Positions 33,116-42,021 of a DNA stretch of 42,051 bases are shown in pieces. Source of the DNA: Chloroflexota bacterium. Lineage in GTDB: Bacteria; Chloroflexota; Anaerolineae; UBA7937; B3-Chlor. Location: NCBI GenBank assembly GCA_030613785.1, contig JAUWLF010000028.1:1-42051 (forward strand). Reading direction: 5' to 3'. The notes beneath the pieces are model-generated. The model saw nothing but the letters and a program-made list of their open reading frames with translations. It ran no database searches and had not been told where the DNA came from. Made by a program: the position numbers and the translations under genes. How positions within the stretch are numbered: the first letter of the stretch is position 1; each line of letters begins with the position of its first letter.

Positions 33116-33841
33116 GTGAGGATTCGAATGATAGCGCCGGTGACCGCTGACAGACTTGTGAAGGTCACATCTCAGGAGTACGTCGCCGCCGCCCGCCCGG
33201 ACGCTGAGGTCACCGTGGTCACTCTGGACAAGGGCCCAGCCTCCATCGAGTCCCGGTACGAGGAGTCCTTGGCAGCCCCTGGCGTGGTGGCCAAGGCCGT
33301 GCAGGCTGAGAAAGAAGGCGTACAGGCGGTCATCTCTGAGTGCATGGGGGATCCCGGGGTTGACGCAGCTCGAGAAATGGTAACTATTCCGGTCATCGGC
33401 CCCGCCGAGACATCGATGCATATCGCGGCCATGCTTGGACACCGTTTCTCGGTAGTCACCATTCTCGACAGGTTGATCCCTGCCCTCCACGACCGAGCGA
33501 CCAAGACCGGCCTGACGGGGCAGCTGGCCTCGATAAGGGCGATTGGCATACCCGTTCTGGAATTGGATGATCACGCACGGCTCCTGCGTGCACTTATCGA
33601 TCAGTCGGTCAAGGCGGTTGAGGAGGACGGAGCTCACGTCATCATCTTGGGCTGCACGGGCATGGCTGGTCTGGCCCGGGAGGTAGAGAAAGGCCTGAAG
33701 AAGCGGGGCATCGGTGATGTTCCGGTCATCGATCCAGGAATACTCGCACTGAAGATTGCCGAGGCCTTGGCCGACATGGGTCTCTCCCACAGTAAGAGAA
33801 CCTATCCGTTCCCGCCGCAGAAGGAGATCATCGGATACTGA
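33116..33841 (+). CDS. Asp/Glu/hydantoin racemase family protein
   Basis: A 241-residue cofactor-independent racemase. The two active-site cysteines are visible: SECMGDPGVDAAREM in the first half and ILGCTGMAGLA in the second, with VIDPGILALKIAE at the end, as in hydantoin racemase HyuE. It would interconvert D- and L-forms of a 5-substituted hydantoin or a related amino acid derivative. The start is GTG at 33116 with GGGGAAA upstream. Its presence among four DUF917 genes supports a hydantoin-type substrate for the island. The gene is 115 bp after the UroD-like gene, all on the plus strand. Confidence 0.88.
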   Translation: MRIRMIAPVTADRLVKVTSQEYVAAARPDAEVTVVTLDKGPASIESRYEESLAAPGVVAKAVQAEKEGVQAVISECMGDPGVDAAREMVTIPVIGPAETSMHIAAMLGHRFSVVTILDRLIPALHDRATKTGLTGQLASIRAIGIPVLELDDHARLLRALIDQSVKAVEEDGAHVIILGCTGMAGLAREVEKGLKKRGIGDVPVIDPGILALKIAEALADMGLSHSKRTYPFPPQKEIIGY

Positions 33842-33938
33842 GGCGAGGCCGCCGGCCAGCCACCGCACGTTTGTTGATCAACCCCCCAAGTCCAACCTTA
33901 ACTCTCTGCGCCATCTCCAAGACTGCGACGATTACACC

Positions 33939-33967
33939 TTGACAACTTGACTCACTTGGTGTATGAT
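33939..33967 (+). promoter_or_regulatory. Promoter of DUF917 protein 4 and iclR
   Basis: TTGACA (33939-33944), a 17-bp spacer and TATGAT (33962-33967), the best consensus promoter in the window. The transcript should begin near 33974 and includes the palindrome at 33977-33991. Confidence 0.78.
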
Positions 33968-33976
33968 GTTGCAGAG

Positions 33977-34001
33977 TGAAAGGGGCTTTCATACACTGAA
34001 A
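33977..34001 (+). promoter_or_regulatory. Candidate IclR operator
   Basis: A perfect palindrome TGAAAG-GGG-CTTTCA (33977-33991), then four bases and a third TGAAAG. It sits just downstream of the predicted start point, where a bound repressor would block transcription. An IclR-family regulator is the second gene of this transcript, so autoregulation is likely by inference. Confidence 0.5.
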
Positions 34002-34039
34002 GATCGTCCGCATGTCGCTAGTGAAAGAAGGATAGGCCC

Positions 34040-35176
34040 ATGAGCCAGTATGTACTGGTGCAGGATGATATTGCCCCTCTCCTGGAAGGTCTGGCGATCT
34101 TGGGCACAGGTGGGGGCGGCTCTCCTTCGTGGGGCAAGGCGATCATGGAGCAAGACCTCGCCATGGGCAGGACGCTGACCATCATCCCCCTTGGGGAGAT
34201 AAGCGACGATGCGACCGTCGTCAGCGGCGGAATGATGGGATCGGTGAAGGTCCTTGAGGCCATGGGCATCGAAGGAGTGATCGACCACTGGGAGGAGCGC
34301 TTCGAGCTACTGGAGGTGACCCGAGTGATGGAGGGCATCCTCGGTAGGAACGTTGACCACGTGGTCCCCTTCGAGGTAGGAGGCTTGAACACGCCGGTCA
34401 TCCTCTCTCTGGGGGCTCGCATGGGCATACCCGTCATCGACGGCGATGCCCTCGGACGTTCCGCACCTGAGACCCAGATGACGAGCTTCATTGGCCATGG
34501 CATCTCCCTAACCCCCATGCCACTCATCGACTACGAAGGCAACGTCGTGATCGTCCAAGAAGCCACCGAGCCTACCTATGCCGACGAGCTGGGCCGCTGG
34601 GTGGTCACCAAAGGCGGCGGCATGGGCGCCAACAACCACTATCCGATGACCGGACGCCAGGCCAAAGAGGCGATCGTTCCCAACACCATCAGTGGGGCCC
34701 TTGACCTAGGACGTACTGTGTTCCGAGCGCGACAGGAAGGCGACGACCCTGTCGCGGCGGCCATCGCAGCTCTCCATGGTGTGCTCCTTTTCAACGGCGC
34801 GGTGGAGCGTATAGTAGAAGAGGAGAAAATGGGCTTCTACCATACGCTGGTCGACCTTCGGGGGATGGCGCAAGACGAGGGCCGCACCGCTCGATTGGTG
34901 ATCAAGAACGAGACCATGCTCCTTTCGATTGACGACACAGTGAAGGCCATCTTCCCCGACCTGGTCTGTATGCTGGAGGCAGATACCGGACGTGGGGTGA
35001 TGAGCGTCGAGCTGATGACGGGCACATCATTGGCTCTGGTCGGAGTAAGGTGCCATCAGCGACTGCGTGAAGCACTGGACTCCGAAGTGGGCGCAATTGC
35101 TTTCAGCCCGGCTCGCTACGGCCGCCCCGAACTGGAATACCTGCCTATTGAGACCCTCGTGGAAGGCTTCGATTAG
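34040..35176 (+). CDS. DUF917 family protein 4
   Basis: A 378-residue DUF917 member: LAILGTGGGGSPSWGKAIME, MGSVKVLEAMG, VVPFEVGGLNTPVILSLGAR, VIDGDALGRSAPETQMTSF, ending LEYLPIETLVEGFD. It is the most diverged of the four, with its own promoter and an IclR regulator 10 bp downstream. AGAAGGATAGGCCC precedes the ATG at 34040. It probably acts on a related substrate under separate control. The family is firm; the reaction here is not proven. Confidence 0.9.
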   Translation: MSQYVLVQDDIAPLLEGLAILGTGGGGSPSWGKAIMEQDLAMGRTLTIIPLGEISDDATVVSGGMMGSVKVLEAMGIEGVIDHWEERFELLEVTRVMEGILGRNVDHVVPFEVGGLNTPVILSLGARMGIPVIDGDALGRSAPETQMTSFIGHGISLTPMPLIDYEGNVVIVQEATEPTYADELGRWVVTKGGGMGANNHYPMTGRQAKEAIVPNTISGALDLGRTVFRARQEGDDPVAAAIAALHGVLLFNGAVERIVEEEKMGFYHTLVDLRGMAQDEGRTARLVIKNETMLLSIDDTVKAIFPDLVCMLEADTGRGVMSVELMTGTSLALVGVRCHQRLREALDSEVGAIAFSPARYGRPELEYLPIETLVEGFD

Positions 35177-35186
35177 GGGACAGAGC

Positions 35187-36008
35187 TTGTCTGACACAAA
35201 GAAGCGTTATCGGATCAGAGCGGTGGAGCGTGCCCTAGACCTCCTCGGCGCATTCTCCACATCCGAGCCGGAACTCACGCTGACCGAATTGAGTGCCCGG
35301 GTGAACCTAAGCACGAGCACAACCTACCGCCTGCTGGTCACTCTGGAGAGCCGGGGCTACGTGGAGAACAACCGCAAGACAGGAGGGTACCGTCTGGGGG
35401 TCACCTGCATGGACCTGTCCACCGTTTTTCTATCCCAGCTTGACCTACGGGAGCGGGTCTTGCCTCTGTTGGAGGCTCTCCGGGAAGAATACAGGGAGAC
35501 AGTGCACTTGGCGATTCTGGATGGCAACCGGATGGAGGTGATCTATCTCGAAAAGCTGGAGGGGTTGCAGGCGATCGGGATGATGGGCTCACGGGTAGGT
35601 GGGCGGGCACCTGCCCACTGCACAGGGTTGGGCAAGTGCATGCTGTCCTACCTTCCCGAGGAGACTGTGCGTGGCTTCTATGCTGCCCACGGACTTCGCG
35701 CACACACTTCCAACACCATCACTGATGTGGAAGAACTGCTACAAGAACTGGTGGGCGTGAGACAGAGAGGCTATGCCATTGACGATGTCGAGCACGAACT
35801 TGACGTGAAATGCATCGCTGCGCCGGTGTGGAACCACGAAGATGCGGTGGTCGGGGCGATCAGTGTCAGCGGCCCAGAGCAACGGATGAATCGTCTCATC
35901 GCCAACGATGACCTGGTTGACAGAGTGAAGACCACGGCCAGTGAAGCCTCGATGCGCCTGGGCTATGCTCGCCGCGGAGATACAGGAGAAGTAGCAGAAC
36001 CTTTGTAA
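35187..36008 (+). CDS. IclR family transcription regulator
   Basis: A 273-residue regulator. The N-terminal winged helix-turn-helix reads YRIRAVERALDLLGAFSTSE, LTLTELSARVNLSTSTTYRL, LVTLESRGYVENNRKTGGYR. The C-terminal effector domain (about 85-260) has VHLAILDGNRMEVIYLEKLE, GGRAPAHCTGLGKCMLSYLP, RQRGYAIDDVEHELDVKCIA and AISVSGPEQRM. IclR proteins bind small carboxylic metabolites. The start is TTG at 35187, with AGGGGA 7 nt upstream and only 10 bp after the DUF917 stop; an earlier frame start inside that gene is not credible. It probably controls this catabolic island. Confidence 0.92.
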   Translation: MSDTKKRYRIRAVERALDLLGAFSTSEPELTLTELSARVNLSTSTTYRLLVTLESRGYVENNRKTGGYRLGVTCMDLSTVFLSQLDLRERVLPLLEALREEYRETVHLAILDGNRMEVIYLEKLEGLQAIGMMGSRVGGRAPAHCTGLGKCMLSYLPEETVRGFYAAHGLRAHTSNTITDVEELLQELVGVRQRGYAIDDVEHELDVKCIAAPVWNHEDAVVGAISVSGPEQRMNRLIANDDLVDRVKTTASEASMRLGYARRGDTGEVAEPL

Positions 36009-36057
36009 TTGTTTTGGCAGGGTTCTCCCTTCCTGTCTGAGGAGCTTTCGTTATACC

Positions 36058-36738
36058 ATGAACAGAGAGCAGAATCTCCAACGAATACTCGATAGCAGAG
36101 TAATAGCCATCATTCGTCTGGACAGTGCCGCACAGTCGGTGCAGGTGGCTCAAGCTATCAAAGCAGGGGGGGTGCACGTCATAGAGTTCACCATGAGCAC
36201 TCCCCGTGCTCTGGAGTCGATCGATGAATCGGCACACCTCTTTGGAGATGACGTGCTTCTAGGGGCAGGCACGGTTCTTGATCCCGAGACAGCCAGGGCT
36301 GCGATCTTGGCCGGTGCCCAGTTCATAGTTTCACCAACCCTGAACCAGAGGACGATCGAGATGTGCCATCGCTACGGGGCTATAGCTGTACCGGGAACTC
36401 TGACGCCCACTGAAATCCTCACTGCCTGGGAATGGGGCGCTGATCTGATCAAGGTCTTTCCCGCAAGAGTGGGGGGGCCTGCCTACATAAGCGATATCTT
36501 GGCGCCGCTGCCCCAGGTTCGGTTGGTGGCCACTGGCGGCGTCGGCCCTGCCAACGCGGCTGATTTCATCCGTGCAGGAGCGGCAGCGGTGGGCATCGGG
36601 GGCGCTCTGGTGAGCAGACACGCGGTGGCCGAGGGCAAGTTCGACTTGCTAACTGAGCACGCGGGCCAATTGATGGCCGCGGTACATGCCATTCAGCCCG
36701 ACGTGAGGATCAAGCGCAATGGTCACGGAACGGCGTGA
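36058..36738 (+). CDS. eda: KDPG/KHG aldolase family protein
   Basis: A 226-residue class I aldolase. Marks: VIAIIRLDSAAQSVQVAQAI, Glu in GGVHVIEFTMSTP, GAGTVLDPETARAAILAGAQ, FIVSPTLNQRTIEMCHRYG, VPGTLTPTEILTAWEWGADL, and the Schiff-base lysine in DLIKVFPA. It cleaves 2-keto-3-deoxy-6-phosphogluconate or 4-hydroxy-2-oxoglutarate to pyruvate plus an aldehyde. Next to IclR and the tungsten aldehyde oxidoreductase, one could imagine aldehyde release followed by oxidation, but this is inference. The gene symbol refers to the family; the substrate is not settled. A GAGGAG site lies somewhat far (13 nt) from the ATG. Confidence 0.88.
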   Translation: MNREQNLQRILDSRVIAIIRLDSAAQSVQVAQAIKAGGVHVIEFTMSTPRALESIDESAHLFGDDVLLGAGTVLDPETARAAILAGAQFIVSPTLNQRTIEMCHRYGAIAVPGTLTPTEILTAWEWGADLIKVFPARVGGPAYISDILAPLPQVRLVATGGVGPANAADFIRAGAAAVGIGGALVSRHAVAEGKFDLLTEHAGQLMAAVHAIQPDVRIKRNGHGTA

Positions 36739-36795
36739 CACACGCCATCTCGTCAGTAGCTATGGAGCAGAATAGATGCAGGAGGGAAGATCCCT

Positions 36796-37530
36796 ATGGA
36801 CGCAATCAGGCTGCTAGGCATCTGCGGCAGCCCTCGTAAGACCGGCAACAGTCGATTTCTCTTGGAGCGTGCTGTCGCGGCGGCCAAGGAGACCGCTCCG
36901 GACGCGGTGGAAATCGAAGTGTACACGTTCGCTGGCAAGGAAATCGCGCCGTGTATCTCTTGCTTTCGGTGCATGGAGGCCGGTGACTGCACGACAGAAG
37001 ATGATTTTCAGGAGTTGCGCGACAAATGGGTGGCGGCAGATGCGATTATCTACTCGGTTCCAGTGTATCACATGGGAATTCCCGGCCAGTTGAAGTGCTT
37101 CATAGATAGGCTGGGCAATTCTCTCTATTCCTACTATGGGGGCGTTATCTCCAGGAACCTCAAGACCGTGGGCGTTGCGGTACAGGGCAGTCACATCTTC
37201 GCCGGCCAGGAGCAGGTGATGACCACCTTGATCAACCATGCCGTGCTCATGAGTTGCGTCCCCGTTGCAGGGGATCCCTGGCAGTCGTACATAGGCGCGG
37301 CCGGCTGGACGCGGAATGAATCACGTAAGGATGGCCTACGCCGCTTATACGATGAAGGAGAAGCAGATGCGCAGATCGCTGTAGCCGCAGCAGAAAGCCT
37401 GGGCAAGCGAGTTGTGCAGATGGCACTGGTGATCAAAGGCGGTGGACTCATCCATCGTGATATGCTGGAAGAGGACGGCTCGTACACCGTCTTTCTCAGC
37501 CGCCTTGCTTCTGGAAATCAAATGAGTTGA
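36796..37530 (+). CDS. NADPH-dependent FMN reductase/flavodoxin-fold iron-sulfur flavoprotein-like
   Basis: A 244-residue flavodoxin-fold protein. The FMN loop GICGSPRKTGNSRFLLERAV opens it. Then come APCISCFRCMEAGDC (a cysteine set seen in iron-sulfur flavoproteins), ADAIIYSVPVYHMGIPGQLK, CFIDRLGN and GVAVQGSHIFAGQEQVMTTL. It transfers electrons through FMN, and perhaps a 4Fe-4S cluster held by the CxxC-x-C segment. The ATG at 36796 has GGAGGG upstream. It is directly upstream of a ferredoxin and the aldehyde oxidoreductase (9 bp to the ferredoxin start), so it is probably their redox partner. Confidence 0.86.
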   Translation: MDAIRLLGICGSPRKTGNSRFLLERAVAAAKETAPDAVEIEVYTFAGKEIAPCISCFRCMEAGDCTTEDDFQELRDKWVAADAIIYSVPVYHMGIPGQLKCFIDRLGNSLYSYYGGVISRNLKTVGVAVQGSHIFAGQEQVMTTLINHAVLMSCVPVAGDPWQSYIGAAGWTRNESRKDGLRRLYDEGEADAQIAVAAAESLGKRVVQMALVIKGGGLIHRDMLEEDGSYTVFLSRLASGNQMS

Positions 37531-37538
37531 TAGGAGGG

Positions 37539-38033
37539 ATGATGGATACATTGACCATAGACCCAGAGAAATGCACGGCCTGTAAGGCGTGCGAACTGGT
37601 GTGCTCCTTCACACATGAAGGCGTGTTCGCACCGACGCTATCGCGCATTCGCGTGGTGCGGTTCATGGACCGGGGCCTTAGCGTGCCTATAGTATGCGTG
37701 AACTGCGCTCGTCCGGCCTGCGTCGAGGTGTGTCCCACCGGGGCAGCCTACATCGATCGCAGCGTGCCGGTGGTACGAATCAACGAAGAGGAATGCATCG
37801 GTTGCGGAGACTGCATCAAAGCCTGTCCCTTTGGAGCAGCGGACTTCAATGACGAGAAAGAGGTGGCCTTCATCTGTGACCTCTGCGACGGCGAGCCGGT
37901 CTGTGTAGCCAACTGCATTTATGGGGCCCTGAGTTTCGAGCCGGTGCGAAGCGTTGCTCAGCGCAAGCGACGAGCCACGGCTGAGGCCTACGCGCTTGGA
38001 GAACACGTTGGGCGAAAGGAGAGCCATGATTAG
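37539..38033 (+). CDS. 4Fe-4S ferredoxin subunit associated with aldehyde oxidoreductase
   Basis: A 164-residue polyferredoxin of the DMSO-reductase-B/AorB kind. Clusters: CTACKACELVCSF, then CVNCARPACVEVCP, CIGCGDCIKACP and CDLCDGEPVCVANC, making four 4Fe-4S sites. It would carry electrons between AOR and the flavoprotein. GGAGGG lies before a double ATG (37539 or 37542). Its end overlaps the AOR start by 8 bases, a sign of coupled translation and complex formation. Confidence 0.9.
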   Translation: MMDTLTIDPEKCTACKACELVCSFTHEGVFAPTLSRIRVVRFMDRGLSVPIVCVNCARPACVEVCPTGAAYIDRSVPVVRINEEECIGCGDCIKACPFGAADFNDEKEVAFICDLCDGEPVCVANCIYGALSFEPVRSVAQRKRRATAEAYALGEHVGRKESHD

Positions 38034-39936
38034 AGACATCGGTAACCAGCGGATACTGAATGTGGATCTCGCCTCCGGCCGCACCTGGACAGAAGACCTT
38101 GCACGTGAGGACCTGCTTCAGTTCCTGGGCGGCAGAGGCATTAACGCCAAGCTACTCTACGAGCGGGTTGGTCCAGGCATCGATCCTCTCGGACCGGAGA
38201 ACGTGCTCATTTTCGGTCCAGGTACACTAACAGGCACCAGCGCCCCTTCATCGGGTCGCACTTCTGTGACCTGCAAGGGGCCCGCTACCGGCCTCTACCT
38301 CAAGGTGAGCGCAGGTGGGCACTTGGGTGCTGAGTTGAAGTACTCGGGGTACGACTACCTGGTGGTCCAGGGGACTGCCAGGGACCCCGTCTATCTCTGG
38401 ATCGACGATGGTCAGGTGGAGATACGCGACGCCCGTCACCTTTGGGGGCTGGGGACTCGCGACACCGATCGCGTGATCAAGGAGGAGCTAGGGGACGACG
38501 AGATCGAGGTAGGCCTTATCGGCCCTGCTGGTGAGAACGGAGTTCTCTTCTCCTGTATCATCTTCTCTCTCTACAACTCAGCCAGTCGCGGCGGAGTGGG
38601 CGCGGTGATGGGTTCCAAGAACCTGAAGGCCATTGCCGCGCGGGGAACTGGTGGATTGAGGCTAGCTGAAGGCCAGGAGTTCTTCGATCTGGCGGCTCGC
38701 ACGCGGCGGGAACTGGCCAAGGATGCCGGTTCGGAAACATTGTACAGGTGGGGTACTGCAGGATCCATCCCCCCTCTGAACGAGTTAAGTATGCTGGCCT
38801 CGTACAACTTCAGCCACGTGAGGATCGATGATGCGGAGAAGATCAGTGGTCAGTACTTGGAGGACGAAGGCTATCTTACCGGACGCGAGTCCTGCTTCTC
38901 CTGCTCCACGGCCTGCCACCGATTCGTCCGTACCAAGGAACACAAGTACGGAGAGGTACAGGATTCGGGGCCCGAGCTAGAGACGATGCTCTCTCTAGGT
39001 GCGGAGTGCGGAATCGTGGACACGGAGGCCGTGATCAAGGGCAATCAACTGTGCAACGACTACGGACTGGACGTGATTTCGGCTGGGCATGTCATTTCCT
39101 GGGCCATGGAGTCCTACGAGAAAGGGTTGATCAAGGGCCACCAGGCGGATGACCTGGACCTACACTTCGGCAACGTTGACAGCCAGTTGGAACTGATCCG
39201 CCGCATAGCCTTTCGAGAGGGGTTGCTCGGCGGTCTACTGGCCAACGGTACCAGGCAGGCCGCAGAGGAAGTAGGTGGCGACTCCTGGAAGTGGGCGATA
39301 CAGGCTAAGGGATTGGAGATGTCAGCCGCAGACACTCGAATGGCCAAGAGCTATGCACTCGCCTTCGCTGTTAACCCCAGAGGACCGGATCATCTGATGA
39401 CCGAGTGCCTTGCTGAGTTTGGATTCACGGAGGAAGCCCGCGCCCTCATCAAGCAGATCACGGGCGATGAGAAGTACGCGGACGCCACCCTCCTTGATAA
39501 GCGGTCTGACATCGTGCGTTGGCACGAGGACTGCTATGCGGCCACAGACGCCTTGGGGTTCTGCGCCTTCACTTCGACTGCCGCCTATGCCGTGAACCCA
39601 GAGAATATGGCACAGTTGTTCGGCCATGCCCTGGGTATCCAGTTCACCGAGGAGGAACTAATGATGGCCGGGCGTCGAATCGTGACGCTGGAGAGGTGTT
39701 TCAATGTCCGACAGGGTGCGCGCCGGAAGGATGACGTCTTGCCCTGGCGGATGATGAACGACCCTGTGCCCGAGGGTCCGAAGAAAGGATTGGTGACCGA
39801 CAGGGAGACCCTCGATCGGCTATTGGATGAGTACTATGAGATGCATGCCTGGGAGCTGACAACGGGCATCCCGACGAGGGAAACCTTGGAACTCCTAGGG
39901 CTACTTGAGTTATGTGGTGACACCGTAGCAGACTAG
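38026..39936 (+). CDS. Tungsten-dependent aldehyde ferredoxin oxidoreductase
   Basis: A 636-residue AOR-family enzyme that oxidises aldehydes to acids using a tungsten-bis-pyranopterin and a 4Fe-4S cluster. The start RILNVDLASGRTWTEDL and GGRGINAKLLYERV are family hallmarks. Cluster ligands C290-x2-C293-x3-C297 (CFSCSTAC) and C513 (DALGFC) are all present. Pterin-binding segments are SAPSSGRTSVTCKGPATGLY and GLEMSAADTRMAKSYALAFA. Length is as expected. GGAGAG precedes the ATG at 38026. The aldehyde substrate is unknown. The ferredoxin upstream and MoaD-like protein downstream form the usual AOR module. Confidence 0.95.
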   Translation: MIRDIGNQRILNVDLASGRTWTEDLAREDLLQFLGGRGINAKLLYERVGPGIDPLGPENVLIFGPGTLTGTSAPSSGRTSVTCKGPATGLYLKVSAGGHLGAELKYSGYDYLVVQGTARDPVYLWIDDGQVEIRDARHLWGLGTRDTDRVIKEELGDDEIEVGLIGPAGENGVLFSCIIFSLYNSASRGGVGAVMGSKNLKAIAARGTGGLRLAEGQEFFDLAARTRRELAKDAGSETLYRWGTAGSIPPLNELSMLASYNFSHVRIDDAEKISGQYLEDEGYLTGRESCFSCSTACHRFVRTKEHKYGEVQDSGPELETMLSLGAECGIVDTEAVIKGNQLCNDYGLDVISAGHVISWAMESYEKGLIKGHQADDLDLHFGNVDSQLELIRRIAFREGLLGGLLANGTRQAAEEVGGDSWKWAIQAKGLEMSAADTRMAKSYALAFAVNPRGPDHLMTECLAEFGFTEEARALIKQITGDEKYADATLLDKRSDIVRWHEDCYAATDALGFCAFTSTAAYAVNPENMAQLFGHALGIQFTEEELMMAGRRIVTLERCFNVRQGARRKDDVLPWRMMNDPVPEGPKKGLVTDRETLDRLLDEYYEMHAWELTTGIPTRETLELLGLLELCGDTVAD

Positions 39937-39945
39937 GCGAGGAAG

Positions 39946-40218
39946 ATGCCGGCGATCACGTTACGCCTCTTTGGCTTTGGCCCCAAGGCCAGCGGTTACG
40001 ACACTGAAACTAAGTCTATCCCTGAAGGTGCTACCATCCGGGGAGTCTGGGAGAGCCTACGGTCCTCAGCCAATGAGGATGAATTGCTGGCACGAATAGA
40101 TCAAAGAAACGTCTTCTTCCTCGTGAACGGCAGACTCATCCACGGGGCGGAGACACGGAGAACTGTACTACAAGAGGGTGATACGGTCACATTCATGGTG
40201 CTAGCGATTGGAGGCTAG
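39946..40218 (+). CDS. MoaD/ThiS family sulfur-carrier protein
   Basis: A 90-residue ubiquitin-fold protein ending in VLAIGG, the required Gly-Gly tail. Other marks are ITLRLFGFGP, SIPEGATIRGVWESL, NVFFLVNGRL and LQEGDTVTFM. Such AOR-linked MoaD proteins supply sulfur for the pyranopterin of the tungsten cofactor after adenylation by a MoeB-like partner, which is not in this window. It begins 9 bp after the AOR stop, so it is part of the same transcript. Confidence 0.9.
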   Translation: MPAITLRLFGFGPKASGYDTETKSIPEGATIRGVWESLRSSANEDELLARIDQRNVFFLVNGRLIHGAETRRTVLQEGDTVTFMVLAIGG

Positions 40219-40359
40219 TCCGTATGCTGGACGGTGATGCAGGAGCCAAGGAGGCTCGCATTCCGTGAAGGAAGGGGGTGGTGAACCGGGCATATTTGCT
40301 AAGACCTGGTGGACGAACGAAGAGACAGCTAGCCTAAGAAGAGCTAAAGGAGGAAAGTC

Positions 40360-42000
40360 ATGAAACTGCGAAGCTTGTACCTTATCACCATATTGCTGAT
40401 CGCCTCGCTGCTAGTGGGGGTGATTAGCTGCGGCACGCCGGCACCAGAACCGACCCCCACGACGGCTCCTCCACCTGTGGAGAAGCCTGTCATGGTGATC
40501 GCTCTGGATAGCGACATAGACCATATCAACCCTCAAGAGTTCCGCAGCGATGCAGGCTACCACGCGGTGGCCAACCTGTATGAGCCTGCGATCTTGCAGG
40601 TGCTTGTGCCAGACCCAGACCAGGAGGGAGTGCTGCTGGGCATTGCCGAGTATGGCCCCGGCATGGCCACCGAGGTGACGGTGGACGAGGAGAATGCTGT
40701 CATCACACTCCACATCCCAGATGGGCTCAAGTTCCCCAATGGCAACCCCATCACGGCACACTCCTTCAAGTACGCGTATGACTTGGCGTTCCAGATGCCC
40801 ACCAGCTACGCGCCCGTGCTGTTCCCGTATATGGGCCTAGCGAGCCACGAGGATGTGGTTGCGGTGGATGATAACACACTGGAGTTCCACCTCGAACAAC
40901 TGACCCCGCTCACTCTGGCGGTCATGGCCTTCAATCCCTTCGGGGCGTTGGACGAAGCAACCATTGCGGAGAACGCCACAGCGGACGATGAGTGGGCTGC
41001 GGAGTGGCTCCGTCGTAACTCTATGTCTAGCGGGCCCTACGTTATCACCGAGTGGGAACAGGGTGTGGAGTACGTATTCGAGCCTAGCCCCAACTATTGG
41101 CAGGGCGAAGACTACTTCCAGAACTCCAAGGTCATCCTCAGGGTGGTGCCCTCAGCCGAGGATAGGGAACTGCTGTTGAGGCAGGGAGACGTGGATATGG
41201 CCTGGGGCCTGCCTTATAAGAACGTGGATGATCTTAAGGCCGACCCCAACGTCGAGGTGTACAACGTCAGCACCACACGACTCTTCTACCTGGGGATGAA
41301 CAACAATCTTCCGCCTTTCGACAACAAGGCGCTACGCCAGGCCATCTCGTACGCTATTCCCTACGATACACTCGTTGAAGAGGTGTTCTATGGATACGCG
41401 CAGAAGGCCACCAGCCCCATCCCCGTAGGCATGCCCACCCACACCGACGAGTTCTGGCCCTACGACACGGACCTGGACATGGCCGCGGATAAGTTGGAGG
41501 AGGCCGGCTATCCCGACGGCCTGGATGTGACGTTGGCGGTGCGCATGTCAGTTCCCTGGGATGTCGAGGCTGCGACATGGATTCAGGCCTCCCTGGCGGA
41601 GGTAGGCATCAATGTGACCATCGACAGGCTGCCCGATGCCCAGTTCTTCGATCAACTCAACGGCCATCAGCTCCCCCTCTTCATCCACGACTGGTATTCT
41701 TGGGGCAATGACCCCTCGTACCAGTTGAGTTTCCTGCTCAAATGCGGTCAATTCACCAACTATGCCGACTACTGCAACGAGCGGGTGGACGAGCTAATCG
41801 AGACCACGGCCTGGTCTCTGGACGCTGCGGTGAAGGAAGCTGGCATGCGTGAGGCCCAGCAGATCATCATTGATGATGCGCCTTGGGCCTTCCTGTACCA
41901 GCCCGATCTGATCGTGGCTGGCAGCAAGGGCTTCACCGGATTCGCCGTGGTCGATGATCAACTGCTCCGCTTCGCCTACATGGGCAAGACGACGGAGTAG
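40360..42000 (+). CDS. ABC transporter solute-binding lipoprotein, family 5 (peptide/nickel type)
   Basis: A 546-residue extracytoplasmic binding protein. A lipoprotein signal with the lipobox VISC at about residues 22-25 follows a hydrophobic helix (LYLITILLIASLLVGV). The mature part has the SBP_bac_5 pattern: YHAVANLYEPAILQV, ITLHIPDGLKFPNGNPITAH, SFKYAYDLAF, VVPSAEDRELLLRQGDVDMA, NKALRQAISYAIPYDTLVEE and FIHDWYSWGNDPSYQLSFLL. It captures oligopeptides or similar ligands for an ABC importer whose other subunits must lie beyond the right edge. AAAGGAGGAAAGTC precedes the ATG at 40360. Confidence 0.93.
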   Translation: MKLRSLYLITILLIASLLVGVISCGTPAPEPTPTTAPPPVEKPVMVIALDSDIDHINPQEFRSDAGYHAVANLYEPAILQVLVPDPDQEGVLLGIAEYGPGMATEVTVDEENAVITLHIPDGLKFPNGNPITAHSFKYAYDLAFQMPTSYAPVLFPYMGLASHEDVVAVDDNTLEFHLEQLTPLTLAVMAFNPFGALDEATIAENATADDEWAAEWLRRNSMSSGPYVITEWEQGVEYVFEPSPNYWQGEDYFQNSKVILRVVPSAEDRELLLRQGDVDMAWGLPYKNVDDLKADPNVEVYNVSTTRLFYLGMNNNLPPFDNKALRQAISYAIPYDTLVEEVFYGYAQKATSPIPVGMPTHTDEFWPYDTDLDMAADKLEEAGYPDGLDVTLAVRMSVPWDVEAATWIQASLAEVGINVTIDRLPDAQFFDQLNGHQLPLFIHDWYSWGNDPSYQLSFLLKCGQFTNYADYCNERVDELIETTAWSLDAAVKEAGMREAQQIIIDDAPWAFLYQPDLIVAGSKGFTGFAVVDDQLLRFAYMGKTTE

Positions 42001-42021
42001 CGACTGGACCGAGCAGTGGGT

